From Enoplosus armatus (Eukaryota; Chordata; Actinopteri; Centrarchiformes; Enoplosidae), in the NCBI RefSeq assembly GCF_043641665.1, contig NC_092181.1, forward strand, positions 21,894,463 through 21,958,462: 64,000 bases of DNA, read 5' to 3'. The notes under the pieces are model-generated. The model did no database searches. It was not told where the DNA came from and saw only the letters and a program-made list of their open reading frames with translations. Below are positions 14,501-25,913 of the stretch, in pieces (positions within the stretch are counted from its first letter, which is position 1; each line of letters begins with the position of its first letter). A program made the translations under genes and the position numbers.

Positions 14501-15161
14501 TGTTGAATTTTTATTGTTATTTATTATAGCATCATTGAAATAACTGTGATGGCGTTGGTGTTTGTTTGTTGAAAAATTAGACCATCCTAGTGGAAACTGG
14601 TGCAGTGTATGTTTTTTTTGCTTTCAGGTCATTCATGTCAGTACCACCCGTTTGGATCCATTAGAGATGGTGTATTTTTATACCACTGGGGGGCGCCACG
14701 TCAAAGATTTTAAAATTGCACACACAGCATCTTTAACAAAATACTGCAAGGTTCCCAGTAAAAGGGGAAATATGTGTTCCTATTATTTTGTCCATCCCTT
14801 ACATTTGGAAACCTAGAGTATATGACTATTTGTAAACCTTACAACAGTCAATAACAGTAATTTCCTTTACATACAGTCAAGGACATATTTTCTATATAAG
14901 ATAATTCAATAATGTTGATGGTTTCCATGATTTTCCACCCACACTCTATTCTCTTGTCTTCTATGCTACAGCGGGACGGTGGTGAAAGCCCGAGACAAAT
15001 ATCGTCACCCTGGTTGCTTCGTGTGCTCCGACTGTGACGTCAACCTCAAACAGAAAGGCTACTTCTTTGTGGAGGGGCAGCTGTACTGTGAGACTCACGC
15101 TCGCGCTAGAATGAGACCACCGGAGGGACACGACCTCATCACAACTTTTCCTTCTGCATAG
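4046..15161 (+). CDS. pdlim3: PDZ and LIM domain protein 3 (ALP, actinin-associated LIM protein)
   Basis: Seven coding exons: 4046-4138, 9427-9578, 9929-10013, 10135-10322, 12412-12533, 13893-14004, 14972-15161 (942 nt, 313 aa, stop TAG). All introns are GT-AG and all phases join. Residues 1-84 form a PDZ domain beginning [17 protein letters not shown], with the PWGF carboxylate-binding loop. Residues about 138-160 are the ZM motif ([14 protein letters not shown]). Residues 243-300 form one LIM domain, with zinc ligands C243, C246, H263, C266, C269 and C272. In vertebrates the protein binds alpha-actinin and organises Z-discs and actin anchorage. Exon 4 closely matches the smooth-muscle/non-skeletal exon of human PDLIM3 ([20 protein letters not shown]), which favours PDLIM3 over PDLIM1 or PDLIM4. 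Intron 1 is 5.3 kb. I did not find the skeletal-isoform exons in intron 4. Whether this is the a or b teleost copy cannot be decided here. Confidence 0.93.
4508..4533. repeat. (CA)n microsatellite
   Basis: About 13 CA units within pdlim3 intron 1, a typical teleost dinucleotide repeat. Confidence 0.95.
5150..5345. repeat. Dispersed teleost repeat (GCTAAGCTAAC family) in pdlim3 intron 1
   Basis: The segment carries the familiar run of words GGCTGGTTAGCCTAGC, TTAGCACAAAGACTGGAAGC and GGGGAAACAACTAGCCTGGC. These recur in very many fish genomes as a dispersed repeat, here in reverse orientation. Class and exact ends cannot be set from one copy. Confidence 0.6.
5551..5576. repeat. (CT)n microsatellite
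   Basis: Thirteen CT units in pdlim3 intron 1. Confidence 0.95.
6555..6960. repeat. Dispersed teleost repeat, copy A
   Basis: Contains the ordered words GGCCACTTGGGGGCAGCG, AATGCTGTTATGGCTTA, CACTCTCCTTTTAACTCTG and TTTAGCAGCTAAATGCTCCA. The same order, shorter and more diverged, occurs at 26380-26600. Both match my memory of a very common percomorph interspersed repeat. It has no coding capacity. Confidence 0.6.
7288..7450. repeat. Dispersed teleost repeat (AGCGCTTTACAG...GGTTCAGTGTCTT family)
   Basis: Ordered motifs AGAGCGCTTTTC, AAAGCGCTTTACAG, CATTCACACACTGATG, CAAGGTGCTGG, GGGAGCAACTTAGGG, GGTTCAGTGTCTTC and ACACTTCAACATG are diagnostic of a ubiquitous fish repeat that is often transcribed in UTRs. 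A related fragment is at 13240-13352. Confidence 0.65.
7557..7710. repeat. Polypurine (GA-rich) tract
   Basis: About 150 bases almost wholly A and G, built from GGAA, GAAA and GGAAGG units. Both strands stay open as low-complexity Lys/Glu/Arg-rich or Phe/Ser/Leu-rich frames, which are artefacts of composition. It lies in pdlim3 intron 1. Confidence 0.85.
10860..11090. repeat. Dispersed teleost repeat (GCTAACATGCTAACAT-rich tail)
   Basis: Shows CCCCTGACTTTTCTACTAG, GTAATTAAAGACCTATCAG, then CATGCTAACATTTG, CATGCTAACTGCTAACAT and TTAGCATGCTAGTTGGC. This follows the order of a common fish repeat whose 5' part is seen separately at 15560-15790 and 62345-62462. Confidence 0.55.
11088..11350. repeat. 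hAT-like MITE fragment (TTAGGGCTGAAAC...ATTAATCG family)
   Basis: Begins TTAGGGCTGAAACAAC and contains GATTAGTCG, TTTGTCCGACCAAAAGTTC, AACCCAAATATATT, AATTTACAGTGATATAA and AAATCAATTAGCAAAATTG. This matches my memory of a ubiquitous teleost non-autonomous element, the 'agggctgcaactaacgatta' type. A second copy in the opposite orientation lies in plrg1 intron 12. Confidence 0.6.
13240..13352. repeat. Dispersed teleost repeat fragment
   Basis: Contains GGGGTTCAGTGTCTTGCCC, AAAGACACTTCAACATG and GGAGCCTGGGATTGAACCA, the right-hand half of the family also seen at 7288-7450. It lies in pdlim3 intron 5. Confidence 0.7.
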
Positions 15162-15387
15162 ATTCCCCTCTTTTGAGCACAGACACAAATACCAAAACAA
15201 ACACTCAGACACACATACAGATACACTTTGGCCCACACTCCCATGTCCTACATCTGTTTTATGTGTTTATCTGCCCTTTGATGTTGTCTGTGCGCAATAA
15301 TATTTCAATAAGAAGACTTTTCTCTCTGAGCGGTATGATGCAGCAGCAGTGACAACAACACACTAAGGCTTTCATCTTGCCATTTCC

Positions 15388-15393
15388 AATAAA
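15388..15393 (+). terminator. Poly(A) signal of pdlim3
   Basis: A canonical AATAAA lies 227 nt after the pdlim3 stop codon and is followed by T/GT-rich sequence, giving a compact 3'UTR of about 250 nt. Confidence 0.7.
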
Positions 15394-15559
15394 GACCTCT
15401 GTTCATACTGTAAGGTGGCATCTGTGTGTGAAGTCTTGAGATGAAAAGCAAAATAGCCAATGCCTAAAGAAGCAAATGAACCCAGCATTAGTATAGTATT
15501 AGCATGCAAATAATCCTAAAAGAAAAGGGAGAGGATGTTTACAGGTAGATGTTCTACTG

Positions 15560-15790
15560 TCTCCATTACTTTACACATTTGTCCTTCGAAGCACATTAAA
15601 TTAATGGAGGTCCACCTTTTCAGTTCGGTGGATGGATTGCAGTTAAATTCTTTACAGACATTCGTGGTCCCCAGAGGATAATTCCTGCTAACTTTGGTGA
15701 CCCTCCGACTTTCCCAGTGGTGCCACCATGAGGGTGACATTTTTGCTTTTGAGTGAAATGTCGGATGGTGTTGATTATAAAAAAGTGAAT
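15560..15790. repeat. Dispersed teleost repeat (CATTCGTGGTCCCCAGAGG family)
   Basis: Contains GTGGATGGATTGCAGTTAA, ACAGACATTCGTGGTCCCC, AGAGGATAATTCCTGC, GCCACCATGAGGGTGACA and TTTTGAGTGAAATGTC. These are ordered words of a very common fish repeat. A second copy with the same words is in the TIR gene intron at 62345-62462. Confidence 0.65.
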
Positions 15791-18700
15791 GATGGCTGAA
15801 TTCCATTTAGCCGCTTCAGTTTCAGGATCCTGGTATTGTGGATGCTGCTTCACTGTCACACTGCTATGAATAGAACGCGGTCATCATCGTTAATGTCATT
15901 AGTAACACCTGTGCTCAAAATGTCAGCAGTTAGAGGAGGATTATTGGAATCAATTGTAACTGAATTGAATTTGAGTTGACCACAGCTGCTGTTCTCTAGG
16001 GAACCACCAACATTTAAAAAGCACCTTTCAAGCCTGTAGTGGGAGAGTATAAGTGTATCGGATGGAAGATCTTTTTTTTTTTTCAATAAAATGCTTCCAA
16101 AAAACAACAAAACACAGGAAAAGCTAAATTGGGTGTGGGGGTGTACAGAGTCTATTTGACTGACATCTCCCTGATTCTCCTGCTAGCTTCGTTGCACCTG
16201 ACAGGGCGGGACAAATTACGTCTTTATCACCGTTATTGGTACGTAGCGTCCTGGTGACCTCATGTACTTCCAAGGAAAGCTTTGCCAATTCTCAACCTGA
16301 GCTGAGATGTAATCAGCCAGAATAACTGAAAACACCTGGGTGGGTGTGCAGGACCTTAAATGCTTCAACTCCGACTTTAACTTTGTTGTCCCCGAGGGGA
16401 AATCTGTCTTGCAGCCAAGTAAAACAGACTTAGGCACATAAAACAGGTCTACATCAAGTGAAATCTAGAGTATGTTTAGCCATCACCCTTCAATCAATGG
16501 TTTAATGGGAAACTCATCATGAGCTGAGTCATCATGAGTATTTAACAGTTTGGTACATTCACCCGACCGAATGTCTGAATCTTTAGTTTTGGTTGCATTC
16601 AGTTTTAAAAAGCCGTTCTCACACGACTGAACAAAATCATCGACCACTGGGCCGTGAGCAGAAACACTCCCCTGTTACAGGCCCACTATGGCCGAGTCAT
16701 TTGCGAACTTCAGACTGGGAACTTCTGTAGTCGTTAGTGTACACACTGATCTGTCCAACAGAAAATCTAAAATTCCTCCAACAATACCGGGGTTCAAGTT
16801 AAATTAGACGATAATTTATAGGCTAAAATGTGGGACTGGGTTGCGTTTAGAGAAATCTAAAAACATTAAATTTCTCCTCTGCTTTTAACACAGTCCAGCC
16901 AATAAATCATTGTCTAATTATAACTTAACTTCATCTGAAATTCAGCATGCTTACAGTGAGAGGGAGCACATCTGGTGTTTGTGGTTGGTCTGTGTAGCCT
17001 GGTCTTCATCATCTGTTCTTTTTGAGGAAAAAGACATCAGCACTGGCCAGCAGCCACCCTGTGAGATCCGCCTACAGTGATGTATTTGACCACCGCTGGT
17101 AGACCGGAAAATGGGAACAAGAAAAAGACAAAAGAGGGTAAAAGGTGATGTAATACAACTCCTTGTGACAACAGTATTGATCCTGAAGCAACAGTCCATT
17201 TAGCATAGCCAGAGGGTTCTGAGGATATAATTTTATTCCCCCTGTTCTTCCTAGTTTGCATTGCTTTGAAAGAATATTGATCAGCATCCCTTAAATAACT
17301 CAAATTTAACGAGTTCTTGGCTTAAAATATTTCCACTCGTGCCTCAGCTACCGACGGTTCCACAACTGAGTCTGCCGAGGATAAAGCACGCCAAGCCGAA
17401 CAGGAACTTTATTTTAAATTCCGGTCAACATCCAGTTTGAGTTTCCAGTATGTCAGGCTGAAAGAGAGGTAAATTAGACACAGAACCATGATATTTCTGT
17501 TTGATGTTATGGTGCAGTCATTAAAAGAAAAACATGGCATCAGGGTAAACATACAAGCATCTGCAAACAGACAGAAACATCAGCCTTCTCCTGGTTAATA
17601 ACCCCCCCAAACTCCACTGGCGGTACTGCTCCACACAAATACAGGTACATTGTTTAATAAGAATATTAAGGGTCAACAGTAGCATCTTAGCATCTATGAT
17701 TCAGTCCACTGTAAATACCTCATGTTGAGAGCGGTGACTCCTGCTGCTGTAATAAGACCCTGTTGAGACAGCGGGGGGCGCTAAAGTATCATTTTTTAGC
17801 TCTTTGGCCTCGGCACAAGACAACAGCAGACATTGAGTTGTATGTTTTGAGGTTAGGAAATGCCTTCAGCCGGTACCAGGTATATTGTATATGTAGTATG
17901 TTTAACTGTATGTGGTGCTGAGGTCTCTCTAGTGCTGCAAATAATGATTGATTATTGATTGAGTGTATGATTTTTTAGAGATCTTGTGGCGACTAGACTA
18001 TGAGAGACTATGGTGGAGCTTATTGTTAAGTCCAGCAGAAATGCTCGTCACAAGTTACCAGAGCCTGCAAACTGATGTCTTTAGAGCTGCTTTTATCAAA
18101 TTGTTTTTTATATTAACATTAAATCAGGTGAACACACAGATAATTATCACTCAGCTCCACAGTTCCACCGAGCTGGTTTCACGGTTCGTGCATTTCATGG
18201 TTGAGTCTCGGCAGCTTGAATTAACAACCACAGGTGGCTGTTTCCATTAAGAAAGCTCTGATAAATCCGCTGTATGCTATACCTGCATCACCAAATAGAA
18301 AACAAAGTTTGCCGCAAGTTAGGGAAGAAAAGTCAAACATCTAGCTGGCTAGCTTTTTCTCAGGAGCTGGACCAAAACCACAGCTACAATGCCAATCAAC
18401 CAATTTGCTCTCACATTCTTCAGGTGGCAAAAAAAAAAGAGGCAATATTATGCCAGGCCTGTTATCTCCAAACATTAATGCAGCTTTAACACTTCCTATT
18501 TCATCTGTCCATTGGTTCAAGCCCACAAATGTTGGGTAGTTTTATTTCATACACGGTGAAGAATTACAACTAGTCTTTGCAGCATTAGCGTGTCCATCCC
18601 ATTTAACTGGGATCAAGTAGCTAAAGAACACCATGAGCCACCATTAATTAAAACGACTCTATGTACTTTAAGTGAGTCATCTCTGATGAATATGCTGCTG

Positions 18701-19487
18701 TTTCACTACCAACCCCACTTAATTATTTCACGATAGAAATACAATTAATTGAGAAAATCGATACCCAGTCCACTGACAAAATGCAATTAATCAAATATTG
18801 ATACATATGGAAGAGTCAGACATGGGGGGTGACGTAAGTGCTTTTCCTTATGAAAGCCAAAAGACAAAATGAGGATGATTTAATTAGTTTCAAAGCTATT
18901 GTTCATTTTACTTGATTAGCAAGTATCCTCCTCCTGAGAGTGCACTTTGTGGCGGCAGCAGATGCTCAATAACATCAGACAGTTAAAGAAACAATTATTG
19001 ATTTAGTGCTGAATACACCATGAATAGCTTACTAAAAATGGAGATGTAGAGCTAATGTCCCAGTCCCTCGGCTCCTCACGTACGCACAAAGTAAATCAGT
19101 GAGGACCTGGTCAACAGGAAGAGCTCTTCAAAACCTGAGCACCGGTGTAATCACTGTAAAAGCAAATAGTGGTAATTAGGACCCTCGCTGCAAACAAAGA
19201 CAAGTCGGGGAGGGGGAGGAACTCCTCTCGTCTGTCTAATAAGAAATTCTATTTCAGTTTCCTGCTGAACAAATAACGCAAACACACACAAACATCTACA
19301 GACCTCAATAAATCAATGAACAGACCTCAATAAATGTCAAGGCTTAAATCTTAAAATGAATTAGTGGTATGTACATCACGTGTGCCATGAATTCGCATGT
19401 ATTTGTCCATTTATTTGTTTAGCATGCAGTAAAATTCACCACCAACACTTCTTAACTTGGCTAGATTGCTGACACTTGACAAGATAT

Positions 19488-19492
19488 CATCA

Positions 19493-19527
<35 letters not shown>

Positions 19528-19533
19528 ATTATT
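19488..19533. repeat. (ATT)n microsatellite
   Basis: About a dozen ATT units with two interruptions. The reverse frame reads as poly-Asn, which is not coding evidence. Confidence 0.9.
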
Positions 19534-19909
19534 ATGTCCAACCAGACTGGTGATATGTGGAACATCAGGCATGTCCATTAAATGTCCATTTAGCAACACT
19601 TTTAGTATAATAACCACTGTGTTAAATGTCTATAGATGCCACTGAAAATCAACACAAAACCCGGCAGCTTTGACAGTTTCCTAGTCCATGTATGCCTCAG
19701 TCCTGACAGTTATCATTGAGCCCTCATTTAAACCCATAGACAGTCATTTCCAAATCATAGCAGCCAAAATAAACAAGCATAATCTAACAACTAGCATGTC
19801 AAAGGGCTCCACATACATATATGTTTCAGGAGGTGGCATCAAAGATGAATGAATGAAACTTCTCCAGGTGTCTCAGTAAAACAGCTTCTTGAAAAGGGGC
19901 CTGAGTAGA

Positions 19910-20060
19910 TGTTCATGTCAATTATCGATTAATCTGTAGATTATATTTTCAGTTAATTCATTAATTATATAACCAATAGATGTTAGACGTTTTCACTCAA
20001 TAAATTAACTCTGTTAATTGACTAATTGTAAGCACTTAATAGTTATATATTAAAGTTACG
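19910..20060. repeat. Possible fragment of the ATTAATCG hAT-like MITE
   Basis: TCAATTATCGATTAATCTG followed by GATTATATTTTCAGTTAA resembles the terminal part of the element better seen at 11088-11350 and 60355-60650. It is short and diverged. Confidence 0.35.
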
Positions 20061-21116
20061 TTGCTGTGGTGCACATGGATGCTTAGATATCACTTAACAC
20101 ACCTTAATGTGGGATTTTGTTGAAATTAGTGTAGCTGTTTAGTTTATTTGACAGCACCCTACAAATAAATGAAATTGATTGAAATTAATATAACATTTCA
20201 CTGACATTTCTTCAACATTGATTAGACATTAATATTTCCAAATATCTACAAAAGCTCCAGTTATTATTTATTTTCCAGTTATGAGATGTGATCGTTCTAA
20301 AAAGCAGCAACAACACAAGTATGAAGTTATATATATTATAGTTACGTATACGTTCTGAAAAATGTTTTTAACACGTTTATATATCTCAACTGATAAAACT
20401 CATACTACCTGTTGTTATGACTTTAAATGATAACCACTGGTGGTAACAATATCACAATAATATGTTCAAGTATGTCAGCTGAGCTATTTTTGAATAGAAC
20501 AACTTAGAGATGTAGAAACATACAACAGACAAGGGAAACATACTGAGGTTTTGACATAGCTGTGAAACTTTATACGGCGGAAGGTGAGTGCTAAACTGTA
20601 AAAACAAAGTATTTAATATTCATTTTATTTAAAAGCCTGGCTGGAGAGAAAATGTGGCTGAAATCCACACTGCTGTGAGACGCTTTCATGGTATAGAAAA
20701 GTTGGCCCTTGTTCAAGCTTCAAAAGTGCGCCAATGATTTAAATGGGCGCTCCGCTTCATTTAACCAAATTACAAACTACCATGACGGCTGAATCACTCG
20801 CCAGAAAGTAATTGTTATAATGACTTTTGGAAGGAGGTTTATTAAATATGAGCCTCATCTTTTTTGCTTGATGACTTGACTTGTGCAGACATAGGTGGTG
20901 TTTTTTTTGTTATATTTTCTCCCTGCAGTGCCACAATAATTCGATGTGAAAGGATAGAATAATGGCAGAGTTCAACTGAAGTGGGGATGCTCTTAAAGTA
21001 CACAGTGAGGTCAAATAGCTCGGTCACCCTTTTACAGATGATTTGACGGTTAATAGAGAAATACACTCCTTATGAGAGGAGAAGCACAATACTGTAAACA
21101 CCTCATAGAAAAGGAC

Positions 21117-21122
21117 TTTATT
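21117..21122 (-). terminator. Candidate poly(A) signal of npy2r
   Basis: First clear AATAAA on the minus strand downstream of the npy2r stop (TTTATT on the plus strand). It would give a 3'UTR of about 0.9 kb. Confidence 0.35.
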
Positions 21123-22038
21123 CCTGAAGTGACGCATTCACGGTTACAAACACTGAGACAGAAGTGGGTCACATTATGTTGAATGTCAGTTAATAACATT
21201 TGTCAGCAACAATGAACCCGTTTGGGTTCAAAGCATTGCACAGATATGAGTATTTTTTCTTTTTCTGTGTGAAAATTAATATGTGGTGGAGGGGGGTCAG
21301 GAAATATATTTAAAATTTTTGCTCAAGGGAGGGAAGTCTCAAGGAGCCACAATGAAGTGAAAAAAAATATATATATATTTATATAAAACATAGAAATGCT
21401 ACGTAAACCTCTGCATTGTTCATTTTAAGTGACTTTTTAGTCTTTAATATTAACTGTAAATAAAAAATATGGAGTAAATGTTTTTTTTTTACCTGTAAAA
21501 AGGTAGTTGGTTGTACTTTTTTAAGCTCTGATTAGTGTACGGCCACAACACCCTTCACCGATAAGGTAGGGCAGGTTGTGTAGAGGCAAAACCCAGGGCA
21601 GAAAAAGTCCTGAAAGCACTTGCTGCTGTGCATTAAGCTCATTGCTCTGAGCTCCAGGTAATACCTGTCGATGACTCAGAGGTGAGTGAGTCATCTGTGC
21701 CCAGATGTAAGATTCAAATCCTTTCATACATACACGTAGAGGCACAAGCCAAACACAGACAAACCGCATCAATAAAAGTTTATATTTTAATAAATAGTTG
21801 ACTCATAAATGCTTGTAAGTGGAAGTATTGGTTGGAATGAGAGTTAGTATGACCCACCTTTGTCGCAGTGTTAGTGACAGTGATATAGTTACTTTAGAGT
21901 TTAAGCCCTTTTTTAAATCTTTCCTTCTTACCCATAAATCATTTCCATCATCCCTCATTTTGAAAATGCCCACATAAAACTAAACACCAACTTTTCACAT
22001 TTGCACAAATGATTACCAGTGAAGCTTGTGTGTGCAAT

Positions 22039-23142
22039 TTAGACATCTGTTGATTTGCAATCTGTGCAAACCCTGTCGTCACCTTTTTGTGTCTTTCTGC
22101 CTCTGGAGTACGACCTGAGGGGCCGGTCACACTTGCACACGGACAAAAAGGCCGTCCTGTAGTTGCTGTTCATCCACCCGTACAGGATGGGATTGACAAA
22201 CGTTGAGCACATGGCCAAAATATGGAACACAGTGAAAAGCAGCTTAAAGTCCTTCATGTACAACACAGTGCTGTCGATGTCTACAGCCAACTGGAATGCA
22301 TGCAAAGGCAACCAGCTGACAGCGAAGACCACCACCATGGTCAGCAGCATCTTCGTGGTCTTCTTCCTGCGCTGATGACGGTCATTTCGACCGCCGTGAG
22401 TCATGTGATTCTTCAGCTTATTCCAGATGCGGATGTAGGCAACAGAGTTGATGGCCAGAGGTAAACCATATTGAATCAGAAGCGCTGATATGCTGTAGAT
22501 GCTTCCGTTCATGCTGCTTCCCGGCCACTTCTCGGCACACACCTGAATAGATTCGTCCGGTGAAAGATCGAACGTCCCGTACTCCCTGAAGATGGCGAGC
22601 GGGCTGGCCAACAGGGCGCTGACGGCCCACGTGATGACAATGACCACAGCGCACATGTCTTTGGACATCTTGGTCTCCATGTGGTAGACGATGCTCCTGT
22701 GGCGGTCCAGGGCGATGACGTTCAAGGTGATGGTAGACACGTGCACTGCCAGGCCTTGAGCGCAGGGCAGCATGAAGCACAACACCTGGCCGAACTTCCA
22801 CTCGCCATACAGAGTGTAGACGAGGGTGAAGGGCAAGCACAGCGTGTTCACCAACAGGTCTGCCACAGCTAAGTTTACTATGAAGAAATTGGTGACAGTT
22901 CGTAGATTTTTAAACTTGTAGACAACGTATATCACTAAGGAGTTTCCAGTGACTCCAAACAGTATGATTGTGCTGTAAGCCAGGATGAGAACAACTTGAA
23001 CTCCAACCAGCTTTGTGCTGTCGTCCAGCTGCAAAAACGTCTCATCGCTGATTGTGCCCTTGGTGGAGCAGCAGTTGGAAGATTTAAGTTGAAGTTGTGG
23101 TTCTTCCACTTGAGTCGTGTTTAGTTGCTCTGCTGTATCCAT
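22039..23142 (-). CDS. npy2r: Neuropeptide Y receptor type 2 (class A GPCR)
   Basis: An uninterrupted coding exon giving 367 aa from the ATG at 23142, with stop TAA at 22039-22041. The product is a seven-transmembrane Gi-coupled receptor for NPY and peptide YY. Visible hallmarks are GNSLVI in TM1, NLAVADLL in TM2, the TM3 cysteine (VLCFML) paired with VCAEKW in loop 2, ALDRHR at the end of TM3 (the Y2 receptor has DRH rather than DRY), VVFAVSWLPLH in TM6, NPILYGW in TM7, and a cysteine-rich juxtamembrane tail (CKCD). An N-terminal NTT sequon lies near residue 8. Very long matches to human Y2 and placement beside lrat support npy2r. The frame opens at a weaker ATG at 23193. I prefer 23142 because it has a GCCATGG context and a splice acceptor (TCTTTTCACAG) ends at 23167 between the two ATGs. 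Confidence 0.95.
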   Translation of the reverse strand: MDTAEQLNTTQVEEPQLQLKSSNCCSTKGTISDETFLQLDDSTKLVGVQVVLILAYSTIILFGVTGNSLVIYVVYKFKNLRTVTNFFIVNLAVADLLVNTLCLPFTLVYTLYGEWKFGQVLCFMLPCAQGLAVHVSTITLNVIALDRHRSIVYHMETKMSKDMCAVVIVITWAVSALLASPLAIFREYGTFDLSPDESIQVCAEKWPGSSMNGSIYSISALLIQYGLPLAINSVAYIRIWNKLKNHMTHGGRNDRHQRRKKTTKMLLTMVVVFAVSWLPLHAFQLAVDIDSTVLYMKDFKLLFTVFHILAMCSTFVNPILYGWMNSNYRTAFLSVCKCDRPLRSYSRGRKTQKGDDRVCTDCKSTDV

Positions 23143-24032
23143 GGCTAACAGTCCCCATAAGTCACTCTGTGAAAAGACGGACATCAGTTTCATCAGTGCA
23201 CATACATGTTGTGACCCAGACGAAGTAAATCATGTTCTATTCTTTATTAGTTTACAGGGAAACATTTGGCAAAATGTTTTCAGTATTTCTCCAAAGTGGC
23301 ATCTAAAAAATGCAAAACAATGTTTATTTTCTTTTAGTGCATATGAAAAGCATTGCTTTTAATGAAAATATATTGTGCCTCCAGACAGCAGTGACACTGT
23401 CGAAGTATTATTTTCGCTGTATGTGTAGATTTCAAGGGATTCTACAAACATTTATTTCAAATAAATATCTAACTTGCATTACTGAGGAAGATCAACTATG
23501 ATATGCAAGTTAAAGCGCGTGTGCGAGCCCTGTACGATGAGGTGGGTGTATTGAAAATATTAGGAGCTTTTAGCACTGAAATGTCCGCCATAAACCAGAA
23601 TTAAAACACATCTAATACTGTACATTTTTTTATGTGTAAATTAGTCGTTTTTTGTGTGACGTCTTGTTAAAATGAGAACATCAGAGACACACTGCAGATG
23701 GTGTCTTCAAGAGACTGATCCTGAAGCTGTTTCACAGACACTCTGACAGCAGCCATGGTGATTTTGCTGTAATATGGGCAATTTTTTTGATCCATCTTCC
23801 ATTAAAACCGAAATAAAACTTCTATGAACTTATGATGTCAGTCTCTCCAAACTCCACAAAGTGACATCTGATGACTTCATCAATTCAAGTCGTGATGCTC
23901 TGTTTTCCAGCTTGTATGATATCTGCTGAGAGTGTTTGCAGGTATTGACTTCCACAATCAGAAAAGCAGAGCGCACATTCTTCTCACGGTGGATTTTCCC
24001 TCACGAAGATCTTGGACAATCACACGGAACGC

Positions 24033-24069
24033 ATGAACCACAGCAGCATTCATTGCTGCTGTGGTTCAT
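24033..24069. repeat. Perfect inverted repeat, 16-bp arms, 5-nt loop
   Basis: Arms at 24033-24048 and 24054-24069 (ATGAACCACAGCAGCA and its complement) flank the loop TTCAT. It lies inside the predicted npy2r 5'UTR intron. Confidence 0.9.
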
Positions 24070-24397
24070 TTATCTTCACACGAGACAAACCGGACTATGA
24101 AGAGTGAAGATGAGCGACAACCTGCTTAACTGCTGGACTGTCGAATAAACGCCAGCCACGTTATTTTTCTGGTATTTAAAACGTGGCGTTAGAAGTTGAA
24201 ATGCAGTTATCACTGAGTCCTGTGGCAGTTTGTGATAATTATTTATAAAGGTAGACATTATAAGAGACAACGTGACATGGGTCAGTAGCTGTAATACGCG
24301 AGCCTGTAGTGAAACAGCAGGAGACAGCTGATTGTTCCACAGTGGACGATCAAATGTAAGATCAACAAGCTTCATGCTGAGAATAAGATCGACTCAC

Positions 24398-24570
24398 CTC
24401 TATCTGCAGAGTGATTGTCAGATTCCTCTCATTGTTTCCGCATCCAGCAAAGTTGTGACATGTTTTCCTCTCGTTCCTGGTGATGTCCAGATAACCGAAA
24501 CAATATAAAACACTCAAACACCGACGGAATAACCGTCTTCAGGGAGGAACAACGTGCGCGCCACAGCAAA
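24398..24570 (-). other. Predicted 5'UTR exon and promoter region of npy2r
   Basis: On the minus strand an excellent donor, GATAGAG|GTGAGTCG, lies at 24398/24397. It would pair with the acceptor at 23167 just before the coding exon, making a 1.2-kb intron. The sequence upstream of it (24480-24770) is relatively CpG-rich. Mammalian NPY2R also has an intron in its 5'UTR, which supports this reading. The 5' end of the exon is a guess. Confidence 0.5.
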
Positions 24571-25913
24571 CATCTGCCAGTGCGCACTGAGAGCGCACTT
24601 CCTGCCCTGCAGGACTCTGAGAGACCGACAGATGAGGCGGGTTGAGGAACGGGGAGGAAGCGCGTCCTATCCTGACCGTCATCCTCAAACCCAGAGATGA
24701 TGTCTCTTTGCCTTACAACTCATTCTGAGCGAGTACGCGTACGCTCGTGCTGGAATGGCAAATGGTTTCCGCCTATCAGCTCCAAATGGGGACGCATGCA
24801 ATTCATAGTATAAATGCAGAAAACCACCCTTGATGTCAAATTGAGACATGTTTCAAATTATTAAAATAATTGAATCTAGTCTGTTTTCCATTAATGTCAG
24901 TAGCTCAGGGCTGAATGCCTGTGCAGACAATCCTTCAGTGGAGAGCACACAGAGCTATTTATCAAACACACGGTGAATCTGCGTGACCCTGTTTAGTGTG
25001 AAGGTCCAAGTGTTGGATAATTAATTTCTGGCTGATTGAAAGAAAGAAAATGAAGAGAGCTGAGGCTCAAGTTGGAATTAAAAACAATTTTTTTTAATAC
25101 ATGAGGGCGCACATGGTTGTTTGCTTCTTTCCCACTTTGTGAGCACAAATACTCTGAAACACACATCATCACCCATCCCTCTACCTGTGTGTCCAGTGCA
25201 GAGTCACAGAGGATCCCAGCACAAACTGGACAAGCGGCAGGGTACACGACAGTCTACCACAAGGCCAACATGTATGGACACACATGGCGTCATGAAATAT
25301 AGTGTCCACTTGACACCTAAACAGAGTGTGCCCTTTAATGAGAGGCACGATGAATATTAATATGAGGCAATTATAAACAGCAACAACAACTAGTATTGAA
25401 AATTATGAGTAAGACTCAACTCTGAGCCTGAAAATGAAACAGAAATGTTTCCGTGATGATGACAACGTCAACATTGTGGCCCAGATGATATTGAGTAATT
25501 AAAGGAAACTGCCATATCTGGTAGTTTGGTGAAATCCTGAACCTCTTCTGGTTTTACTCCACAAACCGCATCATGATTAGAGACCTTGCTTGAAATAAAA
25601 CCTTACATTTTATATTGCGGTCAGCAACAATGAGAGTTTACCATCTAAAGTGTAGTACAATGCAGCTGACCCATTTCAAACTGTTAAGCCTCTGGCTTGC
25701 AATTGGGCTCATAATTTGATTATCACTGTTATAAACCAAGACACCATGTGGCCATTGGAAATTGAGTTACTGTCAAGCAGCATCCTTGGCAAAAGCCCAC
25801 TTCGCCCATAGTGCAACTACACAGATGGTGAAGTAATGAGGAAAACCAGGAAACCTTGAATGGATGGGCATGTTAACAGTTTCCACCATGATTTCAGGAG
25901 GTGGAGCAGACAG

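Larger units (their letters stand above)
15412..21110. other. Intergenic region between pdlim3 and npy2r
   Basis: About 5.7 kb with no supported gene. Open frames here are short and lack paired splice sites or domain words. Contents are dispersed-repeat fragments (15560-15790 and probably 19910-20060), an ATT microsatellite at 19488-19533, and AT-rich unique sequence. Confidence 0.55.

Noticed and set aside
19411..19617. Frame with an asparagine run
   Set aside because: Produced by the ATT microsatellite.
22418..22872. Frames overlapping the npy2r coding exon
   Set aside because: Shadow frames of a strongly supported GPCR; no independent support.
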